This document shows, in pieces, positions 47,461 through 58,780 of a DNA stretch of 64,000 nucleotides. The notes beneath the pieces are model-generated. The model did not search any database. It saw only the letters and a list, made by a program, of their open reading frames with translations, and had not been told where the DNA came from. The stretch lies in NCBI GenBank assembly GCA_021442155.1, contig CM038225.1:79620925-79684924 (forward strand), written 5' to 3'. The stretch comes from Cymbidium sinense. Its lineage: Eukaryota > Streptophyta > Magnoliopsida > Asparagales > Orchidaceae. Positions within the stretch are counted from its first letter, which is position 1. Each line of letters begins with the position of its first letter. The translations under genes were made by a program, and so were the position numbers.

Positions 47461-49976
47461 ACATTTACACATGTGAATGTGTACTTAGCTAATGAATGAA
47501 AACTCTCTTTTTCTATTAAAAAGACATGTATTCATACATTATTTGTTTGGTTGAGTTGATTAGTCATGTGATTTAAGGTTCTTTCCTTATGCTTTTATGA
47601 ATTTAGATAGAGCTTTAAATAAATATGACAAAATCATTCAATCAAATAAAATAATAATTTCAAGTACATTTGTTTACATTCATCATTTAAGTGTGTTAAG
47701 ATACAAATTGCATGTATAGCTATGCTTAGGATTTAATCATATGCATGATATACATGATGGAAAGAAATGAACAAACATGTGTTATGTGATAGTAATTCAT
47801 TCCAACTAACCTTAAGATGCCTTTCTTATTGAATGAGTTCATTTAAAGTGAACCTAAACTTAGGAATAATTAAAATATGTAATAAGTCATTCACTAAAGA
47901 GAATTGATTAATTAATTTGCTTTAGATATGACTTAAGATAAGGATAAAATAGAGTGTTCCTCTCTTTCTTTCTCGTCATAACATATAGTTGCTAAATGTA
48001 GGCGAAATGAAACAAAAAAAATATTAACTAAATGTTATAAATTAATTTAACCATTTAAAATGAAACCAGCCCTTAATAATTAAATGTCTTCCATACTTAG
48101 AAAATCTTAATTCTAAAGCTTAGTTAGGACATACTACACAAGCCATAACACACATATTAGGTTAGGTCACAACTTCTAGCTTTATGTTAGGGTGGTGTAT
48201 GGTTTGATGTATGTTTTGTTTTGTGATGTTATGTTGTAGACTGGATGTTAGGTGTATGTGCATAGACTAGTTGTTAGGCCACGATTATCCTAATCATATA
48301 TTCTGCAAGAGATTATGCTTAAGGAGTGCTTAAAATTAATATAAATATTTTACTGTGCAGGTTGCTTAACCGCTAAGTATAATCTACATTAGGGAATGGA
48401 CTGCCCATGTGCTAAGTCCAAATTATTCATATAACTACTTGGGTTGTATGGTGTGTTTAGCTAACACTTATTTTGTAGGTATAGTTAGATTTACTTTTCC
48501 TATTTTTAATATAATTTTGTATTAGGAATTAGGATTAGTGCTATGGGGGCTTAGGATAAATGTTGGTTACAAGATCAAGTCTTATGTACCATGTGACCCT
48601 ATAGAGCTTGCCCAACCAAATGAAAGAAATAAATGAAGGAAAGAAGGAGCTTTGAAGATTTAAAGATCCCCCCATAGCTCCTATTCATTTATTATAATTA
48701 AATTGTAATTATTCTTTTATATACAAGGATGTATAAAGGTAGAGCTTGGCTACCCATTTCTTTTGTCTGCAGCCATGACCTCTTTTATTTTTGCATAGCT
48801 TTATAAAATTGATATTTTGTTTATCTTATGCATTAGAAAAAGCATGTATGTTCATAGTTTATTTATGATTGGTGTATGGCCTAGATGTGATTAGGCTCTT
48901 AGGATAAAAATAAATTTTCTACCCAACTATAATTTATAACTAAATTTTCTAAAACAACTTATAACCTTACATAAATCCTAGGAATTAAATCAAGATAATT
49001 AAATATTTATCAACCCCTTAGCTATATGTTGAATGCTTAATGTCATGCATAACATTTTGTTTCACTCTTGTTAAAATAGGGTTTCCATCTTTGTCAAATA
49101 AAATAGGGCTTAACCTTTGAGAGGCTATGATGAAAAAAATATTTTTTTCTCTTTGATTTAGCCCATAATCAATTTCATCATACATTTAGGCATATAAAAT
49201 CCTATAGCTTGTGTCAAAAATAAAGAGTAAAAAAATCAAATAAAATTTGATAAAATTTTTATTAGACTAAGTCATTATTCATGCCACTCATGCTCTAGTC
49301 TCTTAGGGAGTGGGTTTAAGGACTTTAGTTTCTTTTCTAAATAATAACAACATAGTTATCTTGCAAAATCATAAGACTTGACCACATGGTTTTAATTCGT
49401 AGGAGTAGTTAGCTGGCTGCCACTCTAAGCGGTTATAAGTCTAATCGTCAGGTTGCTTACTCTCTCTTGTGAATGTAAACAATATACTTACTTTCGCCTT
49501 AGATTTAGGTCGTATTTTGGCCTCAACAAAACTCCTTAGATTTAGGATCCGAGGTTGCTTTTTTTCTTTGGGGCTGGGGAATCCATTCACCTTTTAGGAT
49601 TATTTTGTCTTGTATTGTTAAATTATAAGTCCTAGATTTCTAATAATATTTCAACTCAAATATATATAATTCTTCTTAATTTCAAATATATAAAGCCCAA
49701 TCATAGGATAGCTTAGAATGCTCTCTAGGTTTCTTAGTATCATGAGCATCCCCTACTCATCTTCCATTTGGCTTCGATAATAAGTCTTTCCTTTCGATCT
49801 ATCCCATTTGATTTTTAAATATAGCCAACTTATTGATAGTCCTATCTTTGAATTCTTTGGAACAATAATTACCTACTTTAATTGAGAGTATTTCTAAGGA
49901 ATTCATCTTCCTTATGATGTAATTAACTACGAGAGCTTGCCCCCATAAGGAGCTTTAGAACCAGGTTTAAATAAAT

Positions 49977-50098
49977 CCTATTTTATTCATCCATATAAAA
50001 TAGGGGAAAAATCTCTCATACATTCAAAGACCCTCATCATCCTTAGGTGATTAGGATTAGTCCATCATTGGGATAGTAATTTCTATCTTTCGAGATAG
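49977..50098 (+). other. Two conserved hairpins near the 3' end of LTR copy 3
   Basis: CCTATTTTAT (49977-49986), 8-base loop, ATAAAATAGG (49995-50004). CTATCT (50083-50088), loop TTCG, AGATAG (50093-50098). Confidence 0.7.
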
Positions 50099-50150
50099 TG
50101 CACTATTCCTTGATGTCGTACCCAATCACCTCAATAAGTCTTTCCTTGAT

Positions 50151-50859
50151 GTGCATCACCTCAATAATTTTTTAAATTTACATGACTTATTTATGAATAT
50201 GTCCATTTAATAAATTATATTAGTCAAAATGTAGCAATAATTAATAAAATAATATTTAATATCTGATTTAATTTCAAGCTGTTGACCCATTAAAAAGGTT
50301 TAGTTAGAGTATTATGTAAATGGGATTGGTCCAAGATATATGCTAACCTCATAATCTAAATTAAAATACTTAGGGTCTTCTTGGAATAAATTTTATTTTA
50401 TATTATTTTTTAAAATATGTTTATTTATTTTATTTTATGTGTTTTAATTTTTATTTTAAAATTTATCACATTATTTTAAAAATATCTATAAAAAAATTTA
50501 TCTATTTTTTTAGCATTTAAAAATAATTATCTCTACAAACAACTTGTCATTACCTCCCACCACCCGACATTGCCCACCATTGAGGCCATTGTCAATTGCT
50601 GCCGCTAGGAGTGTGCACCAGTCAATTTAAATTGAAACAAAAATGAACTAAATCAATTTTATTTGGCCAATTTGATTTAGTTTGCAAACTCATAGTTCAA
50701 TTTTAAATTGTAAATGCTAAGATATTTGGTTTATCAGTTTTAGATTCGTTTAAAAAAAGATCAGTTAAATCAAATAAACCAAATAAATAAAAATAGTGAA
50801 GAAATCAAATATAAGTATGTAATTTGGTTGTAAATACTAAGATATTTGTATAAATCAAT
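50151..50859. other. Unassigned AT-rich DNA, possibly with a small inverted-repeat element
   Basis: No gene. Between about 50607 and 50850 there is CTAGGAGTGTGCACCAGTCA followed by AAATTGAAAC..AACTAAATCAATTTTA-like self-complementary sequence. This resembles a common class of plant MITE-like elements that begin near GGGTGTGCA/GGGTGAGCA. An internal ~35-base repeat (GTAAATGCTAAGATATTTGG at 50707; GTAAATACTAAGATATTTGT at 50830) is present. I could not define ends or a duplication. Confidence 0.3.
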
Positions 50860-51409
50860 ATGTATATCCAAAGTAACAAGCAGGCTCAAGCAACCTGATA
50901 AGTCTATTTACCAAGACAAATACACTTTGTCATAAAGGGCACTTGACAACAAAAGCTATCAGAATAAGCATACTCACTGGAAGGTGCATCCGACAAGGGA
51001 GGGTCAACTTGAGCTAGCGAGTCGAGGACTTAAAGAATAGTGACCCAGAGAATAAGACATGAATCAACACTGGTAGTGGGTGAATACTCTAAGGAATAAG
51101 GCGGTTATTCCTCTCAGCTTAGCTCTTACTCGCATACTCACATGGCGATGGGCTTCGACCCTCGCCTCAGGATCTATATTGATCAAATATATACCTAGGT
51201 CAGGGCATCTACTCGATTTGCCTTATATGTATTTTTTATGTATAATCATCTTTAAGTGTTATAAAAGGGGAATTCCTCTCTTAATGGGGAATATTTTCTC
51301 TTTTTTAGGCCCTTAGTCTTTGCACTTTGATTTTGAGGAATAAAATTTATTATTTCTATTGCACTTATTTACTTTTCTAAGTTCATGTTTATAATATTTC
51401 TATCTAATC
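50860..51409 (+). promoter_or_regulatory. Probable 5' LTR/leader of element C with TATA box
   Basis: TATAAAAG at 51260-51267 followed by GGGAATTCCTCTC; the transcription start would be expected about 30 bases on. The stretch precedes gag directly, as an LTR and leader should. The 3' LTR is outside the window, so the ends cannot be set, and no primer binding site is obvious. Confidence 0.45.
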
Positions 51410-52690
51410 ATGTTTTCTAGTTATCTCAGAAGGCTCATTCTCCATCTTGACATATTTAGATTCAACATCTTTTTAGGTGCGATAAGCGTGGATGAGGTTG
51501 AAAATCAAAAGTTAGATATAAAGCAAAGCAGAACCCTCAACACAAGATCACTTAGTGGACATGGAGCAGAATGTCTAACAATTCACAATACAACAAAATT
51601 TGTGAGACATAAAATACAAAATTACCACCTTGTGCAGGCGACCATAAGGAAACCACACTATGAAGAACTCAAAGTGAAAGAGAGCGAAGGATCCATGGGA
51701 TGAATTACTCCTCGAGCTCACCGAGAAAGAAGAAACCCATCTAAGATCATTAAAGCTCGCCCTCCTCATAGGTTCAAGATCTTGCATCTTGAATCATACA
51801 AAGACCAAATAGATCCAACCGATCATATAGCATATTTTGAGTCAACAACATCGCTGCTGGACTTAGATGATGCAATGAAGTGCTAACTTTTCTTCACTAT
51901 TTTCAAAAAGTCAGCCCTTAAATGATTCTCTCACCTTCCACTAGAAGTTATAACATCATTTACTAATTTCAAAAGGATGTTAGCCACAAAATTTGTCAGC
52001 ACTTAGAAGTCATTGAAGTGTTCTCAAGCTCTCCTGAGATGGCGCAATAACCCGACAAATGCTAGTCGCTTTCAATAAGAAATGTTGGAAGTTCAAGACT
52101 TGGAACCTGTAGTTTCCCAAGCAACACTCCCTCAAGGCTTGAAGGAGGGGCCCTTCAAATATGCCTTGGGGTTCTAATAACCTAAGACACTTGCTAAATT
52201 ATTAGAGTTGGTGAAGAATTATGTAAATCTTGAAGAGTACAATGAAGTTGTCCAACCAACATCATTGACTAGGACTAATGACTCATTGAAAAGAACTTTG
52301 GAACGATTGCTCAAGGATAGATATCAAAAATGAAGAATGGATAAGAGGAGGCGACCATAAGTACCAGAATGTTGCTTTCGAAACCGGACAACTCACTATC
52401 CATGACTGAATATACATTACTTGCTCTAGCAACTCCTTTTAAAGTGTTATTTGTTCAGCCAGTAGAGGCTATTTAGAATAAAGCATATTTTAAATGCCAA
52501 CCTCCTATGAAGGCTGATGGAGTGTGTGACCAATCAAGATATTATGCTTATCATTCCATCCATATCCATGACATTGAGGAGTGTCACCATTTAAAGAACT
52601 TAGTGAGAAAGTTAATAAAGGTGAAGAAACTCAATGAGTTCATCAAAAGGAAAGATAAAAAGTCATCGAAGCTATAAATGAACTTATACC
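51410..52690 (+). pseudogene. Element C gag remnant
   Basis: The Gag capsid precursor. Around 51780-52000 the frame reads LHLESYKDQIDPTDHIAYFE, SLLDLDDAMKC, stop, LFFTIFKKSALK, then FSHLPLEVITSFTNFKR, which matches the retrotransposon gag domain pattern (Y.G..DP..H...Y, A..WF..LP..SI.SF). A nucleocapsid-like segment near 52490-52610 has C, then YYAYHSIHIHDIEECHHLK. Numerous stops. The N-terminal open frame at 51410-51703 has no recognised domain but fits the gag N-terminus. Confidence 0.75.
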
Positions 52691-52699
52691 CACACACAC

Positions 52700-53121
52700 T
52701 ATTCTATCACTAGAGTCATAGCTGCCATCTTCGGAGGTGATGGAGAGTCCTCAAAAATGAGTATGAAAATGTTGTGGTGTGGAGAAGTAAACTCAGTCGC
52801 CACAATGTGAGCACTATCTACAACTATAGTCCTAGTGAGTTTTTTAGAAAGGGCTAGACTATTTGGAAACCCCTGCAATGTCGCAGTGGTGGTAACAACC
52901 TTAATCACCAACTATTAGGTGAGAAGTATTTTCATTAACACGAGAAGCTCAGTTAATATTATTTTTAAATCGATGCTTGACAAGTTAAGATTGGCAAATT
53001 TCAAACTCGCACCCATAGTAAGACCATTATATAATTTCTTAGGAGAGCGAAGAGAAATTGAATAAATGATTGCTCTCCCCATTACCTTAAGAGAGGGCAA
53101 CAAACAATTCATAGTTATAGC
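52700..53121 (+). pseudogene. Element C protease remnant
   Basis: IFINTRSSVNIIF at 52928 onward corresponds to the LVDTGSSADILF box of Tat-lineage proteases. The catalytic Asp is Asn (52937-52939) and the Gly is Arg, both explained by G-to-A changes. It continues LDKLRLANFKLAPIV and LYNFLGERREIE (usual LYGFSGE..EV.G), then LPITLREGNKQFIV up to 53117. The sequence is then interrupted by the RT fragment at 53122. The long minus-strand frames here are shadows. Confidence 0.75.
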
Positions 53122-53478
53122 CGATGGCTCATCTGGATATAACCAAATAAAGATGGCCCTGAAGATGAAAGAAACCTACTTTAAGAACCCCTGATCAGAA
53201 TCATTGCTATAAGGTCATGCCTTTTAGCTTTAAAAATAATGCTGCTATATACCATCAGGCTATGACTCTAATCTTTGATGAACTCATTCAACATCAAGTC
53301 AAGTGCTATGTCGATGATCTTATGGTCAAAATTAGAGAAAAGGAAGGCCATCTCTTTGACTTGAGAGTAGTTTTCAAAAAGTTAAGGAAATTTAACCTCA
53401 AAATGAACCCCCTGAAGTGTGCATTCGAGTAGCATCAGGGAAATTTCTTGGGTTTTTTGTCCGATAGTAGGGAATTGA
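53122..53478 (+). pseudogene. A/B-family RT fragment lodged in element C
   Basis: This ~355-bp piece encodes DGSSGYNQIKM, then KVMPFSFKNNAAIYHQAM, CYVDDLMVKIREKEGHLFDL and KFLGFFVR. It matches the RT of elements A and B (MTHIFNELIHHQVECYIDDL, EKEDHLFDLRVVFEQLR) and not C's own RT, which lies further on at 53831-54420. On either side, C's protease-RT linker reads KQFIV before and ETPAIYNAIFG after, normally adjacent parts of one domain. C thus carries two RT segments of different families. It contains frameshifts and a stop. Confidence 0.82.
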
Positions 53479-53830
53479 TGCGTTAAAATAGAGACCCCTG
53501 CTATTTACAATGCTATATTTGGCGACTTTTACTCAACATATTCAGAGCGGTGATGTCAACATATCACATAGTCGTCAAATTCTCTTATAGTGGAGAAGAG
53601 ATTATTATGAAAGGAAACCTCAACCAATACTGTGTCTGCTACTTGACAGCCATTAGCAGTTGAGTAAAGAAAATGAACTATTGCAACTCGATATTGTGTG
53701 AATAAGAAGTGAAATCTTTGAAGAGATAAAAGAAATTCCAACCACACAAGGCAATGGATGAGTATTAAATATTAGCTTGACTTTCAATCCCAAGCATAAA
53801 AAACCCTCATCTAAACTCTCTTAAACAATT
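53479..53830 (+). pseudogene. Element C protease end and linker
   Basis: ETPAIYNAIFG corresponds to the usual P.AYNAILGRP motif at the protease end. VMSTYHIVVKF and GEEIIMKGNLNQYCVCYL correspond to STYHL..KF and RG.Q..AR.CY in related elements. A poorly conserved linker follows. Confidence 0.65.
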
Positions 53831-54420
53831 TAGATGTATTTGCTTGAACAATAGTGGAGATTCCAGGTATAAATATCAACATTGTTTGTCATTTCCAGAA
53901 CGTTCACAAAGACGCACAACTTGTCAAGTAGAAGATAAGGAATATCACTATCATACTTGTTGAGCCTATTAAGGAGGAGGTCGCTAAGCTACTCGAGGCT
54001 AACTTCATTAGGGAGGTTCAGTACTCAGGGTGAGTGTCTAACGTAGTAATGGTGTAGAAGTAAAGAGGTGAATAAAGAATATGTGTAGACTTCCCTAATC
54101 TAAACTCAACATGTCCAAAATATGAGTATCCTCTCCTATGAATCGACGTTGACTCAGTAGTTGGTTACTTCGTGATGAGTTTTCTTGGCACATTCTCGGA
54201 ATACCATCAAATTCAAATGCACCCTACAATTTTTTTTAAAAATAACATTTATTATTGTTGAAGGATTATATTGCTATTGAGTTATGCCCTTTGAACTAAA
54301 GAATGCAAAAATGATCTACCAAAGGCTAATGAATTAAGTATTCAAGGAGCAGAAAAGAAGAAATATGAAAGTCTATGTGGACAACCTACTAGTTAAAATT
54401 AAATTGCAATACAACACATC
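53831..54420 (+). pseudogene. Element C reverse transcriptase remnant
   Basis: The entry reads FAWTIVEIPGI (FAW...MPGI type) near 53836, then CHFQNVHKDAQLVK. Next come IKEEVAKLLEANFIREVQY (about 53970-54025), RICVDFPNLNSTCPKY (54080) and GYFVMSFLGTFSEYHQIQMH, where the FMDAFSGYNQI Asp is replaced. The catalytic box reads VYVDNLLVK near 54373, with the second Asp changed to Asn. A stop-rich segment follows. Confidence 0.78.
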
Positions 54421-55010
54421 CAAAATCTTAAGATACATTCATTACAATAAAAAAAGTACAATATGTTCTTTGACCTTCTAAAGTGCATTTTAGTTTAGGA
54501 GTAGAAAATCTTATGTGATTTCTCATTACCCCTAAAAGCATAAAGGTAAATCTTCCCAAATTGAATGTCACACTTGGCATGCCCTCACCCAAAAACATGA
54601 AAGAGATACAACGGCTTACTAGGTGAGTAGCAGGATTGAACAGTTTCATCTTAAAGGAAGAGGAGCAATGCTCATCATTTTTCAAGATTCTTAGATGATT
54701 AAAGAAATTTGAGTGGACTCCAAAATATGAGAAAACCTTTAATAACTTAAAGACTCTACTTGCATCTCCTCCTTTATTGCAAAGTCCAAAGGAGGGAGAA
54801 GTTCTATTGCTATACTTAGGAGTGGGAGAAGACTCAATTAGTTTAGTCCTTATCATAGAAGAAAACTCTACGAGGTGCCGAGCTAAACTATCCACTCATG
54901 ATAAAACTTGCACTCACACTATCTCATCGGCTAAAAGAATGTGACCTTACTTATAAGCACATTCCATAAATGTTATCAATGATAACTCGCTCAAATTTGT
55001 ACTCGCTAAG
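54421..55010 (+). pseudogene. Element C RNase H (first) remnant
   Basis: The connection segment is degraded at 54430-54680. Then comes FEWTPKYEKTFNNLKTLLA, followed by SPPLLQSPKEGEVLLLYLGV (54710-54830), which matches W..ECEKAF..LK.YL.SPPLLS.P..GE.L.LYL in Tat elements. SLVLIIEE follows, and HTISSAKRM.PYL.AHSINV-like decayed sequence continues to about 55000. The minus-strand 155-codon frame at 54895-54428 is antisense to this domain and is not a gene. Confidence 0.75.
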
Positions 55011-55560
55011 CCTGATCATTTGGGAAGATATTGAAATGGTTTGTACAGTTAAGCAAGTTTGATATATCATACTCACCTCAAACTGCGATCAAAGCCTAAG
55101 CACTCATGAATTTTCTTATTGATTTTAGTAGCTCACAAGATATCCTCGTCAACCCAAAACTTTTATGGCGATTATATGTTGATGGTCATTTTGGTGAGTC
55201 GATAATGGGCTTAAGTATAGTATTAAAAAGTCCAACGTGAATTATAATAACACATTCAATCAAATATAGCTTCATGGTGATGAATAATCAAACCAAATAT
55301 GCAGCTTTATTAACTAGTCAGAGATTTTCTATGATACTAGAAGCCACGTAAGTAGTAGGTTATTCTGACTCACAACTTATAATGAGACAAGTTAATGGTT
55401 AATATGAAAGTCGAGAAGAGTTTTTGTTAAAATATTTATTTATATTAAAAGCAAATATTGAGCAGCTAGAGTATTTCAAGATTGAGCAAATTTCTAAAGA
55501 GAAAATGAACTCATTAATTTATTATCCTGAGCTAGGAGACTCAAGAAGCATGTGATCATT
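55011..55560 (+). pseudogene. Element C second, archaeal-type RNase H remnant
   Basis: LYVDGHFGESIMGLSIVLKS starts near 55168 (DG.S....G.G.VL.SP pattern). Then SIKYSFMVMNNQTKYAALL (usual NNEAEYEALL, with Glu changes), VVGYSDSQLIMRQVNG (active-site Asp kept), and LKANIEQLEYFKIEQISKEK. This again marks the Tat lineage. Stops occur at several sites. Confidence 0.78.
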
Positions 55561-55929
55561 CAACTTACCCAACCGAGTACAGAAGAGAGAGACCTAATAC
55601 AAGTTGATCATGAATACTTGTTGAGCTAGGTTAACTCTATCAGGAATTACTTACAAATTGAAAATGTCAAAGAAATGATAAATGATCTGAAGAAGTTCAA
55701 AATCAGAGCAGCTCAATACTTATTGATAGAAGGAGAGTTATTTCAAAGATCGGTGACCTCACAACCTCAAATATGTGAAAGAGTCTAAACAAAGGATGTC
55801 CTTGAGGAAATACATTCTATTGAGTCCAACAGTCATTCAAGAGGGGGGACACTTATTCATATATTCCTGAGATTAGAATATTTATGGCCAATGCTCATAA
55901 AAGATGCTAAAGAGTTCACAAGATGTATA
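55561..55929 (+). pseudogene. Element C integrase, N-terminal part before the solo LTR
   Basis: YLLIEGELFQRS, then VLEEIHSIESNSHSRGGTLI (His of the zinc domain), then RLEYLWPMLIKDAKEFTRCI ending at 55929. The Cys pair should follow, but the sequence is cut by the solo LTR and resumes at 63653 after the 5-bp duplication. Confidence 0.8.
55925..55929. repeat. 5-bp target duplication of the solo LTR, left copy
   Basis: GTATA, identical to 63653-63657. Removing the LTR and one copy restores the integrase frame across the join. Confidence 0.88.
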
Positions 55930-57059
55930 TGTTGTCCTCATTTTTAGAATGAGTTCTCAACCATTCCATCTTAGACATAGGCTTCTCTTAGACTATAAGA
56001 GTTCCTTAGTCTTAAGACACATCTAGTGATTAGGTGGACACTCAACCTAACCCTAGAGACTTAGAAGAGTTAGCCATAGGAATAGGTCATGCCTTAAGGG
56101 TGTTGGGAAAATTTGTCTACCCTTAGCTTAAATCACTCCTCACCTTTCTTACTCCAAGTTAAACTCCAAATAAATCTTATTTTATTTTCTCCAAACTAAA
56201 ATCAATGCCACATGATTGAAATCCATGATTGAAACCCATGATTGAAATTTCACTCATAAATTTTCTAGTCTTTAATGTCCACCTTAAGGACTTAACCTGA
56301 ATCATGATCAAACCAATTCAAACTCATGAGATTTTCTCATAACTCATTTGTATTCATATATATAAATGGAATATAAATACAGATCAATCAAATCTAAATC
56401 CAAAATTCAAATCCCTACTCCAAAAAATTCCTAAGTCCTTCAAATTTCCCTCTTAAGGACTTATCCAAAATCATGATCAAACCAATTCAAACTCATGATA
56501 TTTTCTCATGACTAATTTATATTTTCATTTATATTCACATATATAAATGAGATATAAACATTAATCAATCAAATCTAAATTCAAAATTCAAGCTTCAAAC
56601 TTTAAATCTTTCCTGAGTCCTTTAAATTCCCTCTTAAAAGACTTAGCCTAGATCATGATCAAATCACTTCAAATCCTTGAAATTTTCTCATAACCCATTT
56701 ATATTATCATTTATATTCACATATATAAATGAAATATAAATTCAAACAATCAAAACCACTTCCAAAAATCAAACTCAAATCCATTCAAAATCCAACCTAA
56801 GTCTTTCAAGTCAAAATCTTGAACTTAGCCAAATCAACTTCAAATCAAGCCAAACTCTTGATTTTCCTTCATGATTCAATCAACCCTACAATCATGAATC
56901 CAAATATAAATACAAACTTTAATCACTTAATCAAAACTCAATTCAAAAATCAAACCCCAAATCCATTCATGTTCTTCCTTTGAATATGAAATTGTCAAAT
57001 GAATCAAAACCAATTTGACTTCAAACCACATACAAATGGATTTATATTTCAATCATAAG

Positions 57060-58160
57060 TCCATATACAAGTTCAATCAAACTCAAACCAAGCTTTGACC
57101 AAGCCATTTGATCCACCTATGCTCACTTGACCCAAAGTGACCTAAAGTACCCTTATGAGCTAAATTCTAATCCTAACCAAATTGGATTGAATCAAACTCA
57201 CATATGCCTCTCATCATGATCAACAATCATCATGAGATGATCAATCACTCAAATTGGGTCAAACCAAGTCAAACCTAAGGGTTGACCAAGTCAACACTTA
57301 GCCAAAATGAAACCCAACATAGCTAACATCCACCATAGGCCAAATTGATTGAAAACATTGATCTAAGTTCATTCATGACCAATATTTGAACTTGACCAAG
57401 TCAACATTTGAGCCTAACCTAGCCCAATTGGCCACTTGACCCAAATTGACCTAACTTGACATAAAGGGTCAAAATGTGTCAAAACTTGATCTAAGATAAA
57501 TTGATTGAAACCAATGAGTCAAGTTCATTCCAAATCACTTGTTGAACTTGACCAAAGCCTCAATTGCCAACTAGACCTAACCTAGCCCAATTGATTTGAA
57601 CCCAACTTGACCTAAAGGGGTCATGTTGATTCAAATTCAAACTTAATCAAAATTGATTGGAAACAAAGATAGAAATTCACTTCATATGATTAAATAGGTC
57701 AAATGGGTCAAATTGGTCAACTTGACCCATTTGACCTAAATGAAGTCATATGAGCCAAACTCAAAACTAAACCAAATTGAATCAAACCAAAGCCACCAAA
57801 ATATTTCAAATGGTCATATGAACTTGATCCAACCCTTGGTTTGACCCAATTTGACAAATTAGTCAACTTGACCCAAGTTGACCCCTTTTGACCTAAATGG
57901 GTCAACATGAGCCAAACCATATCAAATGAACTCCAAATCTAATGAAACTTGGACAAACCTATTTTCTCAACATACCCAACATATCCAAATTCAAAAATCA
58001 GCCAAATGACCATTCTTCCTATAGGCCATAGAATAATTTTTGGTCAAATCTATGGGGAATTTGGTCAAGTCCTCTTCATACCAACTTGATACCTGCCTAA
58101 TAGGTCAAGTAGACCATATGGAGGGTGGTGCACCCAACCCAATGAGTTTGGGTCAGCCCA
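57060..58160 (+). repeat. TTGACC/GGTCAA-rich block in LTR copy 4
   Basis: Words such as CACTTGACCCAAAGTGACC, GGGTTGACCAAGTCAAC and TTGGTCAACTTGACCC recur, with well over a dozen TTGAC(C/T) cores on the two strands. Equivalent to 9880-10790 reversed and to 43370-44270. Confidence 0.75.
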
Positions 58161-58759
58161 ACTTGACCCAAGGCCAAAACTGAGCACATGGCTCAAATTG
58201 GCCATATAAGAATCATGTTCCCACTCAATTTGAAGCACATGGGAGGTTACCACTCCACTCCCTAGCCCAAACTGACCATGTGCAAGCTTCTAACAGACCA
58301 AATAACCCAATGACTAATGTCAATTGGATCAAAATGGAAAGTAAAGCTTTGGTCATCCAATTGCCATAGGGGAAGATATACTCCCCTAATTCCACTTGAA
58401 TTTAATAGAGGCTAATTCGATTGAGTAAGGGAGAGTGTTTGGAACCATCCTAGAGTGATCCTAAGCTTCCTAGAAGGATTTTGAGTTTTCCATTCTCGGT
58501 TTTCCTCAAGAGAAAAATAGGGGAGCTCCATTGATTTGCAAACTTTCTCCACACTCTAATCCAAGTCAATTGCACACTCCACCATAGGGTCGAGCTTGCC
58601 TAAGCTCTCTCTCAAGTTTCAAAGGCAAGGGGAGGTCTAATTCCATCAAAGCTGCATGGAAGCTAAGGAGGGGTTGGTCTATAGAGTTAGCCACTTAACC
58701 TCAAGAGTTAATACTTTCACCACAGCTTCATCTCAACTAGATGAAGCTCCTCCAAGGAA

Positions 58760-58780
58760 TCGAGTGTCGGTGAGGTATGG
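58760..58780 (+). promoter_or_regulatory. Possible splice donor in LTR copy 4
   Basis: GTGTCGGTGAGGTATGG, with GT at 58770-58771. Conserved with copies 1 and 3. Confidence 0.35.

Larger units (their letters stand above)
43304..50150 (+). repeat. 3' LTR of element A (copy 3), part after the MULE
   Basis: Continues the LTR from 33577. It is TTGACC/GGTCAA-rich at 43370-44270, then GC-richer at 44300-45120 ending in CCGGTGAGGTAATT (45104-45117), then AT-rich DNA matching copies 1, 2 and 4. The two 3'-end hairpins are at 49977-50004 and 50083-50098. The match to copy 4 fades near 50150, about 150 bases before the expected CACCACA end, so this LTR is truncated. Without the MULE it is about 7.9 kb. 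No gene; the frames at 44458-44703 and 44869-45129 are not conserved in copy 4. Confidence 0.8.

Noticed and set aside
46000..50000. tRNA or other RNA genes in the AT-rich LTR
   Set aside because: No A-box/B-box pair or cloverleaf could be seen by eye; only AT-rich LTR sequence shared with the other copies.
54428..54895. Longest open frame in the window (155 codons, minus strand)
   Set aside because: It is antisense to the RNase H of element C, whose plus-strand landmarks are clear; the minus-strand product shows no known domain.
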